From Misgurnus anguillicaudatus (lineage: Eukaryota; Chordata; Actinopteri; Cypriniformes; Cobitidae): a DNA stretch of 64,000 nt. Positions 10,725 through 22,794 of this stretch are shown piece after piece (the stretch's first letter is position 1; the number at the start of each line of letters is the position of its first letter). A program made the position numbers and the translations under genes. The notes beneath the pieces were generated by a model, which did no database searches, had not been told where the DNA came from, and saw only the letters and a program-made list of their open reading frames with translations. The stretch is taken from positions 25,012,501 through 25,076,500 of the forward strand of contig NC_073354.2 of assembly GCF_027580225.2 (NCBI RefSeq), in the 5' to 3' direction.

Positions 10725-11745
10725 GACCATGGTTTTACTTCAAATCCTTGTTTTACCTATGATTGCATATAAAACCATGCTAAATTAGTGGTAACCAGTT
10801 TACCCAACACTGGTTACTAAAAAAATATAATTAATTACTAGTTACTAATTACATCTTCAATCATGTAATTAGATTACTGTACAAATTACTCTTTTCAAAA
10901 AGTATTTATTACTAATTATTTTCTAAATCCTATTTAGTAAATTATACAAAGATAGGCTTGAAATGGCTCAAATAAATCATATAAAAGTACATAAATCCTT
11001 CTGGTCACATTTTTAAAGGTCAAATTCTCACTATTAACTAACTACTAACTACTTTTGCCTCAATATACCCCTAATTAATGCTTATTAATAGCTAGTAAAG
11101 TAGTTGTTAAATGTAAGTATTGGTAGGAATTGATTAAAGATGGAGAATAAGGTTTTGCAGAATCAGGCATTAATGTGCGCTTTTTAAGTAAACAGCCAAT
11201 ATCTCAGTAATATTAATCCTAATTTACCAACCAGTTAATAGTACCATTATTCTAATTAACTCACCAAAATATTTAAAGTGAGAAGGACACATAAAATCAT
11301 GCATTTTAACCTTATTGTATTATATATCATTGATCTACAGTCCATACACAATATTTAGTTCAATTACATCAGAAGTAGGGCTGGGCATAGATTAATCTAG
11401 ATTAATCTCATACAAAATAAAAGTAATTTAATTTAATAATACTTGAGTTTGTGATTACTTATACATAATAATTACACACCGCACAAACTCATATGTTATG
11501 CAAAAAAATGACTTTTATTTTGTATGAGATGAATCTGGATTCATGAGCTCTAATCAGAAGTAACTGTAATTAAATTACTGGAACAAAATGTTCAAGTAAA
11601 AAGTGATTAAATTACAGTAACTAATTACTTAGGAACTAGTTACACCCAACACTGGTGGTAACCATGGTACAACTAGTAACCATGTTTTTATTTGTAGTAA
11701 AACCATGATTCATTTTTATAAAAGTTGGTAGCACCATGCCCTACC
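10725..11745. repeat. ACCATGG-rich repeat split by an AGTAATTA-rich element
   Basis: Two flanks with repeated ACCATGGT and AAAACCATG words (10725-10800 and 11655-11745) surround 10803-11656. That inner element is full of TTACTAATTAC/AGTAATTA words, typical of a common cyprinid hAT-like family. ACCCAACACTGGT occurs in direct orientation at both of its ends (about 10804 and 11644). A further fragment with GGGCTGGGC and AGATTAATCTAGATTAATC lies near 11377-11556. Confidence 0.5.
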
Positions 11746-11746
11746 T

Positions 11747-13625
11747 GTTGAACTACAGGAAAAGCACTAACTTTCTATGAAATCATTATTTTTGTGCATG
11801 TGTGAGATTGTGTAACTTTTTGTCCAAATGTAAAAAGCTGATAAAGAATGCATACATGCAGGTGCTACACAGAGCTCACCTGTACATATGCAGGCATATT
11901 CATACTGTTATAATCTGCTGTCTATCAAAGCACCCACATTGCAATGACAGCGTACAGTAAATGAATAATGAGAAATCGCACATAACCACATTTGGCCCCT
12001 CGGTCCCCCCTTGGTCAGATTGACTTTGACTGTTGAAAGACAAAACATGTAAAGGGAGTTTATGATATTTAATTACTGTACATACTAACTGTAAACTAAT
12101 AGTTATGGGCAAATGTGCTGTGCATCTATCCTGTATGTATTCCCATGACTGATGAAGTCGTAGCTATACGCACAAATAAGAAAAACACATAATCACACTC
12201 TCTTACAAAAACACGCTCTTTCCTCTTGACTTAAAAATATCACAATGCACCTATTTAGTGATGTGACCTGAGTGACAGAATGAACTTTCCTCTCTGACCT
12301 CTAACGCCTGTGACCCCACCACAGCCCTAATGGAGACAGGAAGGTATTAAGGGGTCTGGTTGAGTGGGGGTGAAAGGTGAGGATCACAGGTCAAGCTCTA
12401 AAAATGATCCGTCTCTATGGCAACAAACAGAGGGGCATTATGGGGGCTCTTCCTTTGTTGAAACCTCAGCTATTTGCCGAAAATTTGGGAGGAAAATGAC
12501 CCTGTAATTATTGCCATAATGAACTGGTGAGGACTGTTCGATTTCAGAGCTCTTTGGTGAGCGCACATAATGTGCAAGTTTGTGCGGGCGGGAAAACGTG
12601 CGATTTTATCGATGAACACATGCATTTAGCATGCGTTTCAACACTTCTGAACAACACTGATGGAATGCGGTGAGGCTCGTTTTGACATTTGCGCTTTTAA
12701 CATGAACTGCAAGATTACTCAATGTTTATGTAAAAACAATAACACAAAGGTGTCATTTTACCATTATGGTGCAGAGGAGAAACATGTTAATGAGCGCTTA
12801 ACCAATTAATCTATTTAATTTATTCAAATAGCTTTGTAAAGATGATGTTTAGAAGAAATGCTATTAATATATTCTTTATTTATTGATTAACGCTTTCAGT
12901 AACCGCTTGTGAAAGTAATTTTTGTGTTTTCTACACAAAATCATCCCTTATAATGTAAAGAGCCTGTGAAAATATTACACAAATATATTTAATATTGACT
13001 GAGGTCATGTCAAAGATTTACATGAATGAAAACAAACTTTGATGCTCTGAATCTCAGAATTAGGATGAGATTATCAGGCTTAAGTTTGGATTTTACAGAC
13101 AGTGTCTCATATTTAAAATAGGCCTAATTCAACTGATTTATTTTTTTCTACCATCAGCGAAGTTCAGCACAATATAATATAATCAATTGATGTATATATA
13201 AACATATCAGTGCATTTAACTGGCTATGTACTGTGCACACTGATAATAAAGTTGAATCTAATCTAAACTAATGAGTCTTAATGAGTTTTTCCTAGCAATG
13301 TGTAACAAGGCAGGTCATGGTGGTGGTTACGGAAATCAGGAAGGATGGATGGATGGGCTGGTGTCAAAAAGCACACCAGGGGCTATGTGACCTATCAGAG
13401 GATTAAGAAATAGAGTGTGTGTATGCGTGTTTCTATTGGGTCAGTGAGAACACCAGGGGGCTGATATGCTGAAGCAGTCCTGTATGTGTGTGTCTGCGAC
13501 CTACGGGTCACAGTTTGGCCTCGGGGGGTATTAGAAAGATGCAGACTTCACGAGGATAGGCTCCAGTCATTGAATTCATCAACATAGATAGCAGAAGACC
13601 CCAAGCTGACACCGGATTAGTGACA
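11747..13625. other. Unique stretch with a possible conserved non-coding block
   Basis: No gene seen. The part 12290-12560 is compositionally balanced, unlike the AT-rich surroundings, and contains GTCTCTATGGCAAC at 12411-12424, which resembles an RFX X-box with one perfect half-site (GGCAAC). This is suggestive only. Confidence 0.3.
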
Positions 13626-13815
13626 ACTCTATGCCATAGCCTCCATGCCGTAGGCTACGCGTCGGTTTTTATATATACTTATGCGGCGGCGTCAGCGTAT
13701 GAGGACCTGATGGGAGGGGTTTTAGCGACCAATCACAGCGTTTGCATTCCACGTAGAACGGATGCGCTTTTACACAAAGCCTACGCATAGCATACGGAGT
13801 AGCTACGGTGTAAAA
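13626..13815. mobile_element. Probable CCGTAGGCTACG-type miniature element
   Basis: A GC-rich island with GCCGTAGGCTACGCGTCGG on the left and inverted-like CCTACGCATAG...GTAGCTACGG on the right. It resembles a known cyprinid miniature family, but the ends are not sharp. Confidence 0.4.
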
Positions 13816-14743
13816 CCTTTGCACAACTATAAATCGAACTTAAGAACAGTTTTAACAGTATTACGGTTTTGTTCAGGGGAGAACAGGGGCGAAAGTAAAA
13901 TTCTTCAGAAAAAAACATCATTTTAAAATATAATGTTATAGACAGAGATATATTTTTCAGTATAATTTCAATTTTGAAAATAAGCAGCGCATTGTTACTT
14001 TTGACCCTGTCAGCAGGGACGATAGTAACACACATGTGGGTCAAAAGTAACACAACATACAAGATAGATTTTTAAGTTACACTTGTTTTTAGTAAATATA
14101 CATGACTATGACCTTGTTTATATGTAACTGCGAACATATTTTATCATATATCTTTGCAAAAAATAATGAAATTACATTTTCATTTTAGATTTCTGTTTTA
14201 TCAAATGTTTCAAAAGCAACCCGACAGTACACACTTGAATTGTTAAAAATAATCACTATTATTAATACACTATAAAATTTTATTAAATCAAATAAGAATA
14301 ATATATATTTTTAACATAATGCAACAGTATGAGCAGCGAGACAGAAGTAATAAGTGTTACTTTCGTCCCGACAGGAACTCTTGACATTTAAACCCGATTT
14401 ACTTTTATTTGGAAAAATTCAAACTTCAGGATGTGTTACAGCACTAAATAACCTGTAGATAGGTCAGTATTGTAACTTATGAAACAAGAAACACAACGCG
14501 TTATAAGAAAAAATGACCGCTTTAGGAATTTACTTATCATGCTTAAAAACAGCTTTCCGGACCTACACGCGCAAAACGTTAAAGAAATAACGGAATAATT
14601 AAATGCAAATGTTATTATCAGGGCTCGGAGAAAATTAATTTCTTACTTTCGTCCTGCATTACTTTTGCCCCGTTTCTCCACTACTTTGCCTTTACTCACA
14701 TTTGTGTCACTCCATTGGTAAGTATTATTTAAAAGTCCCTAGC
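13816..14743. other. AT-rich non-coding stretch
   Basis: No gene recognised. A 93-codon minus-strand frame near 13781-14062 has no family content. Confidence 0.4.
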
Positions 14744-15437
14744 TGTTACTGAGGCAGTATCTTTTAAATTTAGGTACAGATGCAACCCAGTCTCACAGAG
14801 TTGCGTATAAATAGCACGAAGTATAAAAATCGTACAATACATGCGCCAAATTCCACTTTGGCGTGCATATGACACGCCAGTCCTTCCTATTCACTTAAAC
14901 AGCGCATCTTTTTTGTCGTTTTATTTATTGGTTTCTCAATTTTTTTGCTTTTTTTACCGTCTGGGTTTAGGGTTAGAACAACTTTTTGTTATATAAAAAT
15001 GACACCCTAACCCAAACCCCAACTCTAACCCCAACTCCAAGCAGCTATGGCTTAAATATAGACAAAAACGTGGAGAAACCTGTATATTTAATAACCTCCT
15101 TAAGCAAATCTGAAATCTAACCCCAAACAAAAAAAAAACAGAAAAAAATGAGAAACCAGTAAATAAAACGACAAAAAAGATGCGCCGTTTAAGTGAATGG
15201 GAAGGACTGGCATATCATATGCACGCCAAAGTGGAATTTGGCGTATGTATTGCACAATATTAACACTTTGTGCTATTTATACGCATCTACATGAGACTGG
15301 GTAGACAGATACCTTTAGTACTAATAGGTTACCTTGAGGTACTAATATGCACTCTTTGGTACCAGTATGTACTTCTAAGGTACAAATATGACCTCTTTAG
15401 GTGCTACTTTTTTAAGGGTACTGCCCCAGTGACAGCT
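14744..15437. repeat. GGTAC-rich repeat split by a palindromic element
   Basis: The left flank 14744-14784 (CTGAGGCAGTATC...TTAGGTACAGAT) and the right flank 15303-15437 (repeated GGTAC/GTACTAATATG words, then GGGTACTGCCCCAGTGACAG) are the two ends of one TIR element. ACTGAGGCAGTA and TACTGCCCCAGT are inverted. The palindrome 14785-15302 lies between them. Confidence 0.6.
14785..15302. mobile_element. 518 bp palindromic element with GGGTTAGG core
   Basis: ACCCAGTCTCACAG at the left mirrors CATGAGACTGGGT at the right. The arms pair through GCGTATAAATAGCAC, CCAAATTCCACTTTGGCG and GTCCTTCC blocks. The centre has telomere-like TTTAGGGTTAG and CCCTAACCC words. The T-rich segment TTTTTTGTCGTTTTATTTAT resembles one in the element at 53594-54440. 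Confidence 0.8.
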
Positions 15438-17479
15438 ACGAACCATTTTTTCTGGCAGATGTATACCAAAAACGGTGGTTTCTGATATGCAGATCAGCGA
15501 TTGACGATATGAGTTAATGAAGGGTAAATATAGTTCACACTCATTTACTCAACATACTTGAATTAGCATTAACCCAGCATGACAACATAATGATCCAAGA
15601 ACAGTATTCCTAACTTGTACATATTTGCAATAAAGGAAAATATACAGTATGTATCCGTCAGTCTTATTTGCATATTCCTCAAGAAGGTGCTATTAAAACA
15701 AAACATTAACTTCAAACCTTAAGTTAAGCACTGAATGATCTGTGCATACTGGAATCCTTTAGTAATCCGTTTAAGTGGTTGTAAGGGGAGGAGCCATGGA
15801 TAGTCAGAATTCCCAGAAGGCATCCTGATGATTCCAGGTGAGTTTCAAGGTGTGATCTCATGTTACTGAAAAACCTGATGTTTTCAAACATGAAAGAGTA
15901 AGAGGACCCTACATTTTAACCCTTGATTCTGACCTAATACCCCCAGACTGAAGTATCCAGCTACTATCCCAAGAAAAAACCTTCTTCAACATTAGCCTGT
16001 TTTTCATCAAGCCATTTCAAAAAAGACAAATGTTCAAAACACAAATAATATGTTCTTCTCCTCAGCGTCTTGTTCATTTCTTCAGACAGAACCTCCTGAC
16101 CTCGGTTATTAAAAAATACAAATTCCAACCCTCGAAACCCCATTACCCTCCTCTATATGCACACTGACAATAACCCAGCTTCACACACACAGAGCACAGC
16201 TCTATTATTAAAAGCCTATGGGCCTCCCCAGGTCCTCAGCGTTCAAAGTAGCGTCTCTTTGGCTTCTTCTCCAGTTCTCCTTTTTTTCTCCCAGCTATCC
16301 GATTCTTTCCCTCCATGTGCATCTTGCTGTGCTGAAGGTATGGTCTTTTGAAGTGCGCTGCGCTCTAATTGGACAAAAATTGTAGTGCGGGGCTCGCTGG
16401 GTCATTATTCCTCACGCTGACCCCCTTGATAGCGGCCACTCGGCATGTTGTTAAGGGGAACCTGCCATTCCCACGACGATGAGAACCGAAGCGCTGGGGG
16501 TCTGGATTCCGTTAGCATGGCCCGTAAAAATCAAGGCCCATTTTAATCAAAGGATGGAGAGGAGGTCAGTGCCGGGCGTCCAATTACAGCTCCAGATGTT
16601 GAACCAGGGTCACCCTGACCAGCTCACTAGACTCGTTACGTTGCAAGGAAATTGGGAGAGCCCGCTTCTGTTTGGGCTACTTGTGAGAATATTCTGCCAG
16701 CAGTATTGGTCTCACGCTTCATTTACTTTAGTTTATTTGAAGTCAGTTCTGTGATGCGATCAAGACTCTATCGATTGTTCTTACATCACAATAAACAAAG
16801 TGTAAAAACTTCCTAAACAGTTCTGATGGATTGCTGTTTGTTTAGTTAAAGAGTAAACCCCCGAGGTTTGCTTGTATGCGACAAGATTAACTTAGGGTTT
16901 TGTAAGCTTAGGGTTTTGTAAATTCTGTTAATATAGCTTCTTGTAATGGTCTGGCTACAATCTCAAAGACATCACAAATTCAAGTTTGTAGTTGGGTGGT
17001 TCTGGGGTGCACTTAATGATATTGCTACAATTTCTTAATAATGCTTTAATGATGTATATGACAAATGTTATTTATCATAATAATTAATTACATGAAAAAA
17101 GTATATACCATTTTATTAATTTATAATCTATTTAAAAGGACAATAAAATGTTCACTAATACTCTATTTTCTATTAAATATATACTATATATTTGATAAAT
17201 TCACAGTTTTTCTGTGACTTATATTTTTTCCTCATTTTTCTTGTAAAGCCGCTTTGAAGCAATAAAACATTGTAAAAAAGCGCTATACAAATAAATGTGA
17301 CTTGACAAAATCACAAGTGATTGTGTAAAGCACCACTGACTGACTGTATGTGTACTGAAATTAATGCATATGATAAACTTTAACATGAAAAATGTATTCA
17401 TGCTTAGTTAAAATTCACACAGTGACAGACAGACCTCACACAATCAAACTGAGACAGTGTTAGAGAGAAACTGACACAT
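15438..17479. other. Unique stretch, possible conserved block at 16360-16700
   Basis: No gene recognised. The 16360-16700 segment is balanced in composition and free of repeat words. It reads like a candidate conserved non-coding element (CCAATTACAGCTCC, TTTTAATCAAAGG). The frame at 16479-16754 has no recognisable protein content. Confidence 0.3.
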
Positions 17480-18490
17480 GGGGCTCTATCATACACCCCG
17501 CGCAATGCGCGACGCAAGTGTCTTTTGCTAGTTTCAACCCGCCGCAATTATAATTTTCACGTTTAGCGGCACGTTGTTTAAATAGTAAATGCATTTGCGC
17601 CCAATTTTGCGCCCACGGGAGTTCTGGTCTGAAAACGAGGTGTGTTCAGGCGCATTGTTGGCGCATTGCTATTTTGAGGCAACTAAAATAGACGATATTG
17701 TTTTTGTTATTAAATGAGCGTGTTAGTAATATGCGCCTATAAACGGGACGACAACACGCGTTTGCTTATCACATGGATGCGCAGCAGCACATAAACTTTT
17801 TAAAATATGAAAAATTCAAGGATTAAAATGTAAAAGATTATTATTGAGTCTCTTGGACATAAATGAGGATCGATTACGAGACGTTAGAAGGCGTAAAGAG
17901 CTGCTTCACCTCACGGTGCTGTCCGAGTGCTGGAGGTTCTCCACACGTTTGTAAATACTTTATCTCTTGTTTGTTACAAATAAAGGATTTTTAGAGTATA
18001 AACCTTTTCTTGCATATTTGTAAATAATTTTTTGAGATAACAAAGATCATGTAGGCTATCCGTTCATTTACAGCAATTAAATGCATTTACAGCCTGTAAA
18101 TTTTACTTCCATGACTGAAAGAAAACGACTTTTAAAGGTTTAAATACCAAAAAATAACAGTTTCAATACAATATCAATCTTAAACTGGTGGTCTTTTTCC
18201 TCCGCTTAGTTTTTTCAGTTTACAAATTCCGCCAACTAAATAGAAAATCGACATGGCGCCAGCGCAACTGGCATTTAAAGGGGATGAGAGCTGAAACTCT
18301 CATTGGTTTATTGCATGTTACACCCAAAACACACCCATTACTTATTATGAGAATAGGAACAACCCGTTTAGGCTGTGCGCTTTGCGCACAAATCATTTTT
18401 CCCGTTGTTAAATTAGCAAAAGTGGAATCGTACACGCCTGTTTAGACTGTGCGCTTTAGACAATGGGCTTGATCGTTAAAATAGGGCCCA
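17480..18490. mobile_element. DNA element with TGGGGCTCTAT / ATAGGGCCCA ends
   Basis: Left end TGGGGCTCTATCATACACC. The right end, read in reverse complement, is TGGGCCCTATTTTAACGATC. The interior near the left end has GCGCAATGCGCGACGCAAG and near the right end GCGCTTTGCGCAC, a texture I remember from an abundant cyprinid element. Possible remnants of coding near 17870-17960 are too short to identify. No clear TSD. Confidence 0.6.
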
Positions 18491-18691
18491 TTATCTGGAA
18501 TATAGTACACTGTGTTAACAGTAAACTCCCAGCTAAATGTGACATTTGTTATAGTCCTAATAAGTTATATAATAGGTTTTATTTGACTTAAATTAGCTTC
18601 ATTTGATCATGTTCTATAATTGTTGTTAATAAATGAAAAACTATTAAATGCTAATGATGGCTTTTTAATGTTAAATGGCTTGAATTAGATT

Positions 18692-18745
18692 TACATTTGT
18701 GCATTCGGCAGACACATATATCCAAAGTCAATCTATACATTTCCT
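18692..18745 (-). repeat. SINE 3' tail fragment
   Basis: In reverse complement this reads GACTTTGGATATATGTGTCTGCC then GAATGCACAAATGTAAA. It is the degenerate 3' tail of the tRNA-derived SINE seen at 28980-29138 (CATAAATGTAAATGTA end). It directly abuts the truncated L2 fragment. Confidence 0.6.
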
Positions 18746-18748
18746 TCA

Positions 18749-19618
18749 TTGCCATGTGCCATTGGAATTTCCTTTCATAGCTATGCAGATGATACCCAAG
18801 TCTACTTACCCCTGGGATCAAACAACACTGGCTTAGATAATCTGTTGGCTTGTCTAGCAGAGGTAAAGGCTTGGATGTCTCTAAATTTTCTCTACCTTAA
18901 TGAAAGTAAAACTGAGATTATTGTTTTTGAATCATCAGAAGCTGTGAACGGCCCTTGCGTAAATTTTGGGCCTCTACTTCCATGTGTAAAACCATTTGTG
19001 AAGAACCTAGGTGTGGTTTTCGATAACACTCTTAAATTTGACAAGCAGATTAACATGGTAGTCAAAACCAGTTTTTTTCATCTCAGACTACTAGCCAAAG
19101 TTAAATCTTTTCTTTCTTTTAAGGATTTTGAAAGGGTGATTCATGCTTTTATTTCGACAAGGCTTGACTATTGCAATTCCATGTATTTAGGCATCAACCA
19201 AGCAAATCTTAATCGTCTGCAAATGGTGCAGAATGCAGCTGCTAGGCTCCTTACTGGTGTGCGCAAACGAGAACATATTACCCCTGTGCTTAAGTCTCTG
19301 CACTGGCTCCCAATACGTTTTAGAATCGATTTTAAAGTTTTGATGCTGGTTTTTAAATCTTTGAATGGGCTGGCTCCTGAATACATTTCTGACTTAATCT
19401 CCATTCATAATCCTGGAAGATCACTTAGGTCATCCAATCAGAGAATGTTAAGTGTTCCGCGGGTTAAATTAAAAACTAGAGGAGATCGAGCGTTTTCTGT
19501 GGTTGCACCAAAACTATGGAACAGTCTACCTGCTGCTATTAGAACTGCCACCTCACTACATGAGTTTAAGGTTAAACTCAAAACTTACTTGTTTTCCTTG
19601 GCGTACAAGTGTAGTTGA
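18749..19618 (+). pseudogene. L2/CR1-type non-LTR reverse transcriptase, C-terminal part
   Basis: A 289-codon open frame covering the end of a LINE polyprotein. The catalytic box FHSYADDTQVY sits at residues 9-19, with YADD at 12-15. Next comes the palm/thumb sequence NLGVVFDNTLKF, and then the typical post-RT segment (RLDYCNS, RLQMVQNAAARLL, ITPVLKSLHWLPI, APEYISDL, RAFSVVAPKLWNSLP). The whole endonuclease and the N-terminal half of the RT are missing, and the frame opens without ATG (first codon TTG), so this is a 5'-truncated dead copy. Such truncation is normal for target-primed insertion. The frame itself carries no stop, suggesting a fairly young insertion. The clade call L2 rests on the YADD context and the post-RT block. 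CR1 or Rex1-like relatives are the alternative. Confidence 0.85.
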
Positions 19619-19795
19619 TATTGCGATGTCTGGAGTGTTTTTATGTATTTGTCCTGTCTTTCTGGTGTAATTGATGCTTTTAGTGTTATTTTATTGTTAA
19701 TACTATGGATCAATGTACAGCACCTTGGTCAACAATCGTTGTTTTTAGTGGTGCTATATAAATAAAGTTGAGATGAGATGAGATGTGTTTTCCCT
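19619..19795 (+). repeat. 3' UTR and (GAGAT)n tail of the L2 copy
   Basis: Follows the stop codon, contains GTACAGCACCTTGGTCAAC and AAATAAAG, and ends in GTTGAGATGAGATGAGATG. A short tandem terminus instead of poly-A is the usual L2/CR1 ending. Confidence 0.75.
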
Positions 19796-20505
19796 GGGAT
19801 GGAACACATTCACTTTGTGCTGCAGATGTGGTGCTCTACAAATTAAGCTACAGGAACACCCATGAACATTACAAAAAATCATTACAAACAGAGTGTTGAT
19901 ACTGTTAAGTCATGATATCACCGATTCCTTGCCAACCGCATACAGAAGTACACAAACACGCACTTGACTTATTATCCGATGACAGAATAATACACATCTA
20001 TAAAAGTGACAATTAAAGCGGACATCTCATCAAACATCTTAAGAGTATAATTTACTTAATACCATACTTTTACCTACTACAAATGTCCTGTAACCCTTTC
20101 TGGGGCACACGGTTAAAAAGAAGTGAATGTTGTGCAACAATTTCTCACATGGAATTCTGCCAAAATCCCTGTGAAGTCTGTAATTAAAGAAACAATGCAC
20201 ATCTTTTGGCATTGGTCTTTCCTCACCGCTGGCTCTTACATGTCCTCATTCCTCCTGTCACCGTCTCCTGCAGGATCTTCCCCTGTCTGTCTGCACTTGG
20301 GCTGGACTGTTGGGCTTAACGCTGAATCATGCTAAACGCTGTGGGTGGAGGTGGGAAAAGAACCAAGTTTCGGTAAAAGATTATACGTATTTAAAAAACA
20401 AAATCAAGAACAAATGCTCTTCCCAACTAAACGCTCCTTATATAAGGATAGTACAAAAAGAGATATTAGGAGATCAAAAATTTTAAGAGATAGTAGATTG
20501 GTTAT
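19796..20505. other. Non-coding stretch
   Basis: No gene recognised. 20150-20290 is balanced in composition but has no distinct signature. Confidence 0.35.
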
Positions 20506-20621
20506 AAACATTCCTCAAAATATCTTTTTTTTGTGTTCATCAGAACTAAGAAATTTATACAGGTTTGTAACAACATGTAAATCATGAAAGAATTTTCATT
20601 TTTGGGTGAACTATCCCTGTA
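20506..20621 (-). mobile_element. Half copy of the GGGATAGTTCACCC MITE
   Basis: Contains CTCAAAATATCTTTTTTTTGTGTTCATCAGAA and ends TTTTTGGGTGAACTATCCCTGTAA, matching the right arm of the elements at 1876-2189 and 41930-42367. The left arm is absent. Confidence 0.8.
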
Positions 20622-20639
20622 AATGTTCTGATATTAGAC

Positions 20640-21168
20640 ATACAGTACTGTGCAAAAGTCTTAGGCCAACATGCTATCATTAGATTCGTTTTTGCAATTG
20701 TATAGTGATCATATATAATTGTTTCTCTGTCTCTTTATTAGAATACAACCAGAAAATACAGGAAATGTGTATGTAGTATTAAAAACTATAAAAGTATAAG
20801 ATGAAGTGTCAAGTATTTAGGGTAAACTCCCCTTCCACTTGAGCAATAGCAGGCGACTGCAGGATTTCTTAGACCTAAATGAAATTAAATTCTAATTTCT
20901 ATTTCTAATCGAATGACTTCAGGACTTCAGTTTCCTCAAAAAAGCTCAAGATGTGTTTCGTGCCAAGAGAGTCACACTAAATACTGACTGATGCCTGAAG
21001 ACGACCTTTAGTCCTGAAAATTGTTTTGTTTTTAATTTTGTGTACATATTTCCTGTATTTGTTTGTATCTTAATAAAAAGAGTGAAAATAAATATGGATG
21101 GACATTAAAACTTTGCTAAAACCACAAAGCTGGTGATGGTGGTCTAAGACTTGTAGGCAGGCTGGGAA
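20640..21168. mobile_element. Degenerate Tc1/mariner-like remnant
   Basis: Left end TACAGTACTGTGCAAAAGTCTTAGGCC is a well-known fish Tc1-type TIR. GGTCTAAGACTTGTAGGC near the right is its degenerate inverted partner. No transposase frame remains. Confidence 0.6.
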
Positions 21169-22276
21169 TATATAGTATTGACTTTATAATGCTCCTGGTA
21201 TTACTTTCAGTAAAGCAAAGAGGTGTAACATCAGCACGATGCCAAGAGACTTATTCAACAATGGATAGTAGCTGTCAATGGGAACAAAAAGGAAAACCGG
21301 AAATTTTGCTTATGACATGTTGTAGCAGTGCTAAACCTACGAGGCGTATCAAGGTGTCTAACACCTTCATGAATACACTGTGTCCCAGAACCAATTTGTT
21401 TGACTACATAGTGTGTCACACTGTTTGCTATAAGAGCAGCATGTATTTGGAGATAGCTCAAAGCAACATAAAGCAAGACGTATACATGTCCTGTCCCAAA
21501 TGATAAAGAATTAAATAAAAATCAGATCGGACTGAAAAACATAAAAAACATGTCTATACAGGGCTTGTAAACACTGTGTTTTTGTGCTTTTCGAACTAAA
21601 TACAACTAAATGGATTCGGCTTCGGATAAGCCTGTCTAAACAAAGCCTCAGGCTTTCTCAATCATGCTTTACAGCTATTTAAAGGCAAAACCTCAGTGAA
21701 GTTCACCAACACTTGACTCGATGTGACTTAGCATCTGTGCTAAATGATGCACCTGAGGATTTTAGCATCAAGCATCTGAGCTTTCCCCGGAGGAAACGAT
21801 CCACATTACTGACACTGCTAAAAGAACGTGCCTTCACTTTTCCAGTCAGATTTAATCTGCACATCCCAGGGGAATCCTCAAACTACACCATGTCAATCAT
21901 CGTGAAAAACCCTTCAATCATTTCTCATAGCGTTCAGATAAATGTTACGTTTTTTCTTCATTCCCGCTAGAATTCCTGATGCTGCCTTTAAACACCGTAT
22001 TTTTTCACGACTGCATCCTTTTTGTGATCTTGCCTGGGGATTTCTTGACTTAAGAAGATATGCAGACATACCTTCACATGCAAATACGCCTGTGGCTTCT
22101 TCAATGTACAGAACTCCTCTGCTTGCATTAACCTTTGACCTTGTTAATGAACAAATCAATAGATGTGAATCCACTGCTGTATGCAACTACAAAAACAAGT
22201 TTTGTGAAATTCAAGTGTCGATCTGATTTCATGACGTCTACTGAACTGCTACTGCTGGCCCAAACGTATGCAATGA
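21169..22276. other. Non-coding stretch
   Basis: No gene recognised. Overlapping short frames on both strands near 21189-22355 have no family content. Confidence 0.35.
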
Positions 22277-22681
22277 AATAGACCCTTTTACTGTTTGTAC
22301 ACAATGATGACGTGGCAACGTATGCGCGAGCATATTCGCAACGGAAGTATGGCAAGAATCAGCAGTGAAGCAACACAGAAAGTTATTTTAAAAAGTTGAC
22401 TTTATTAACTTTTTCAACACAGCTACCAGATCCGTGTACTATAGTGGAGTGGATAGAAGACGTTAGCAGATGACCAAATATAAAGTGGCCAGATACATAC
22501 ATATATTAGTATGTGATATTAATCCAACCAAACGCAACAACCAGACATTTTGATGCTGGGAAACCGTTTTGATAAACTTTCTGAGTTGCTAACACGTTAG
22601 GACCACTGGGGAACAACACCACTTTCTTGCCAAGATGCGTGCGCAGGCTATTTGATCACGTGAGCTGTAAATGGGTCTATT
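22277..22681. mobile_element. Miniature element with AATAGACCC ends
   Basis: Left AATAGACCCTTTTACTG and right TGTAAATGGGTCTATT are inverted repeats. GC-rich CACGTGAGC and ATGACGTGGC blocks lie inside the ends. Confidence 0.65.
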
Positions 22682-22794
22682 ACAAAATGGAAAAGAGCTT
22701 GGTGCCAGCAAGTGTATATGTAGACTAATGCATTGATTACAGGAAAAAATAGTTCTGCATTACAACAACATATGTAAGAAATAATTGACAATGA

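Noticed and set aside
22277..22681. 8 bp duplication for the AATAGACCC element
   Set aside because: The immediate flanks do not match, so no TSD could be claimed.
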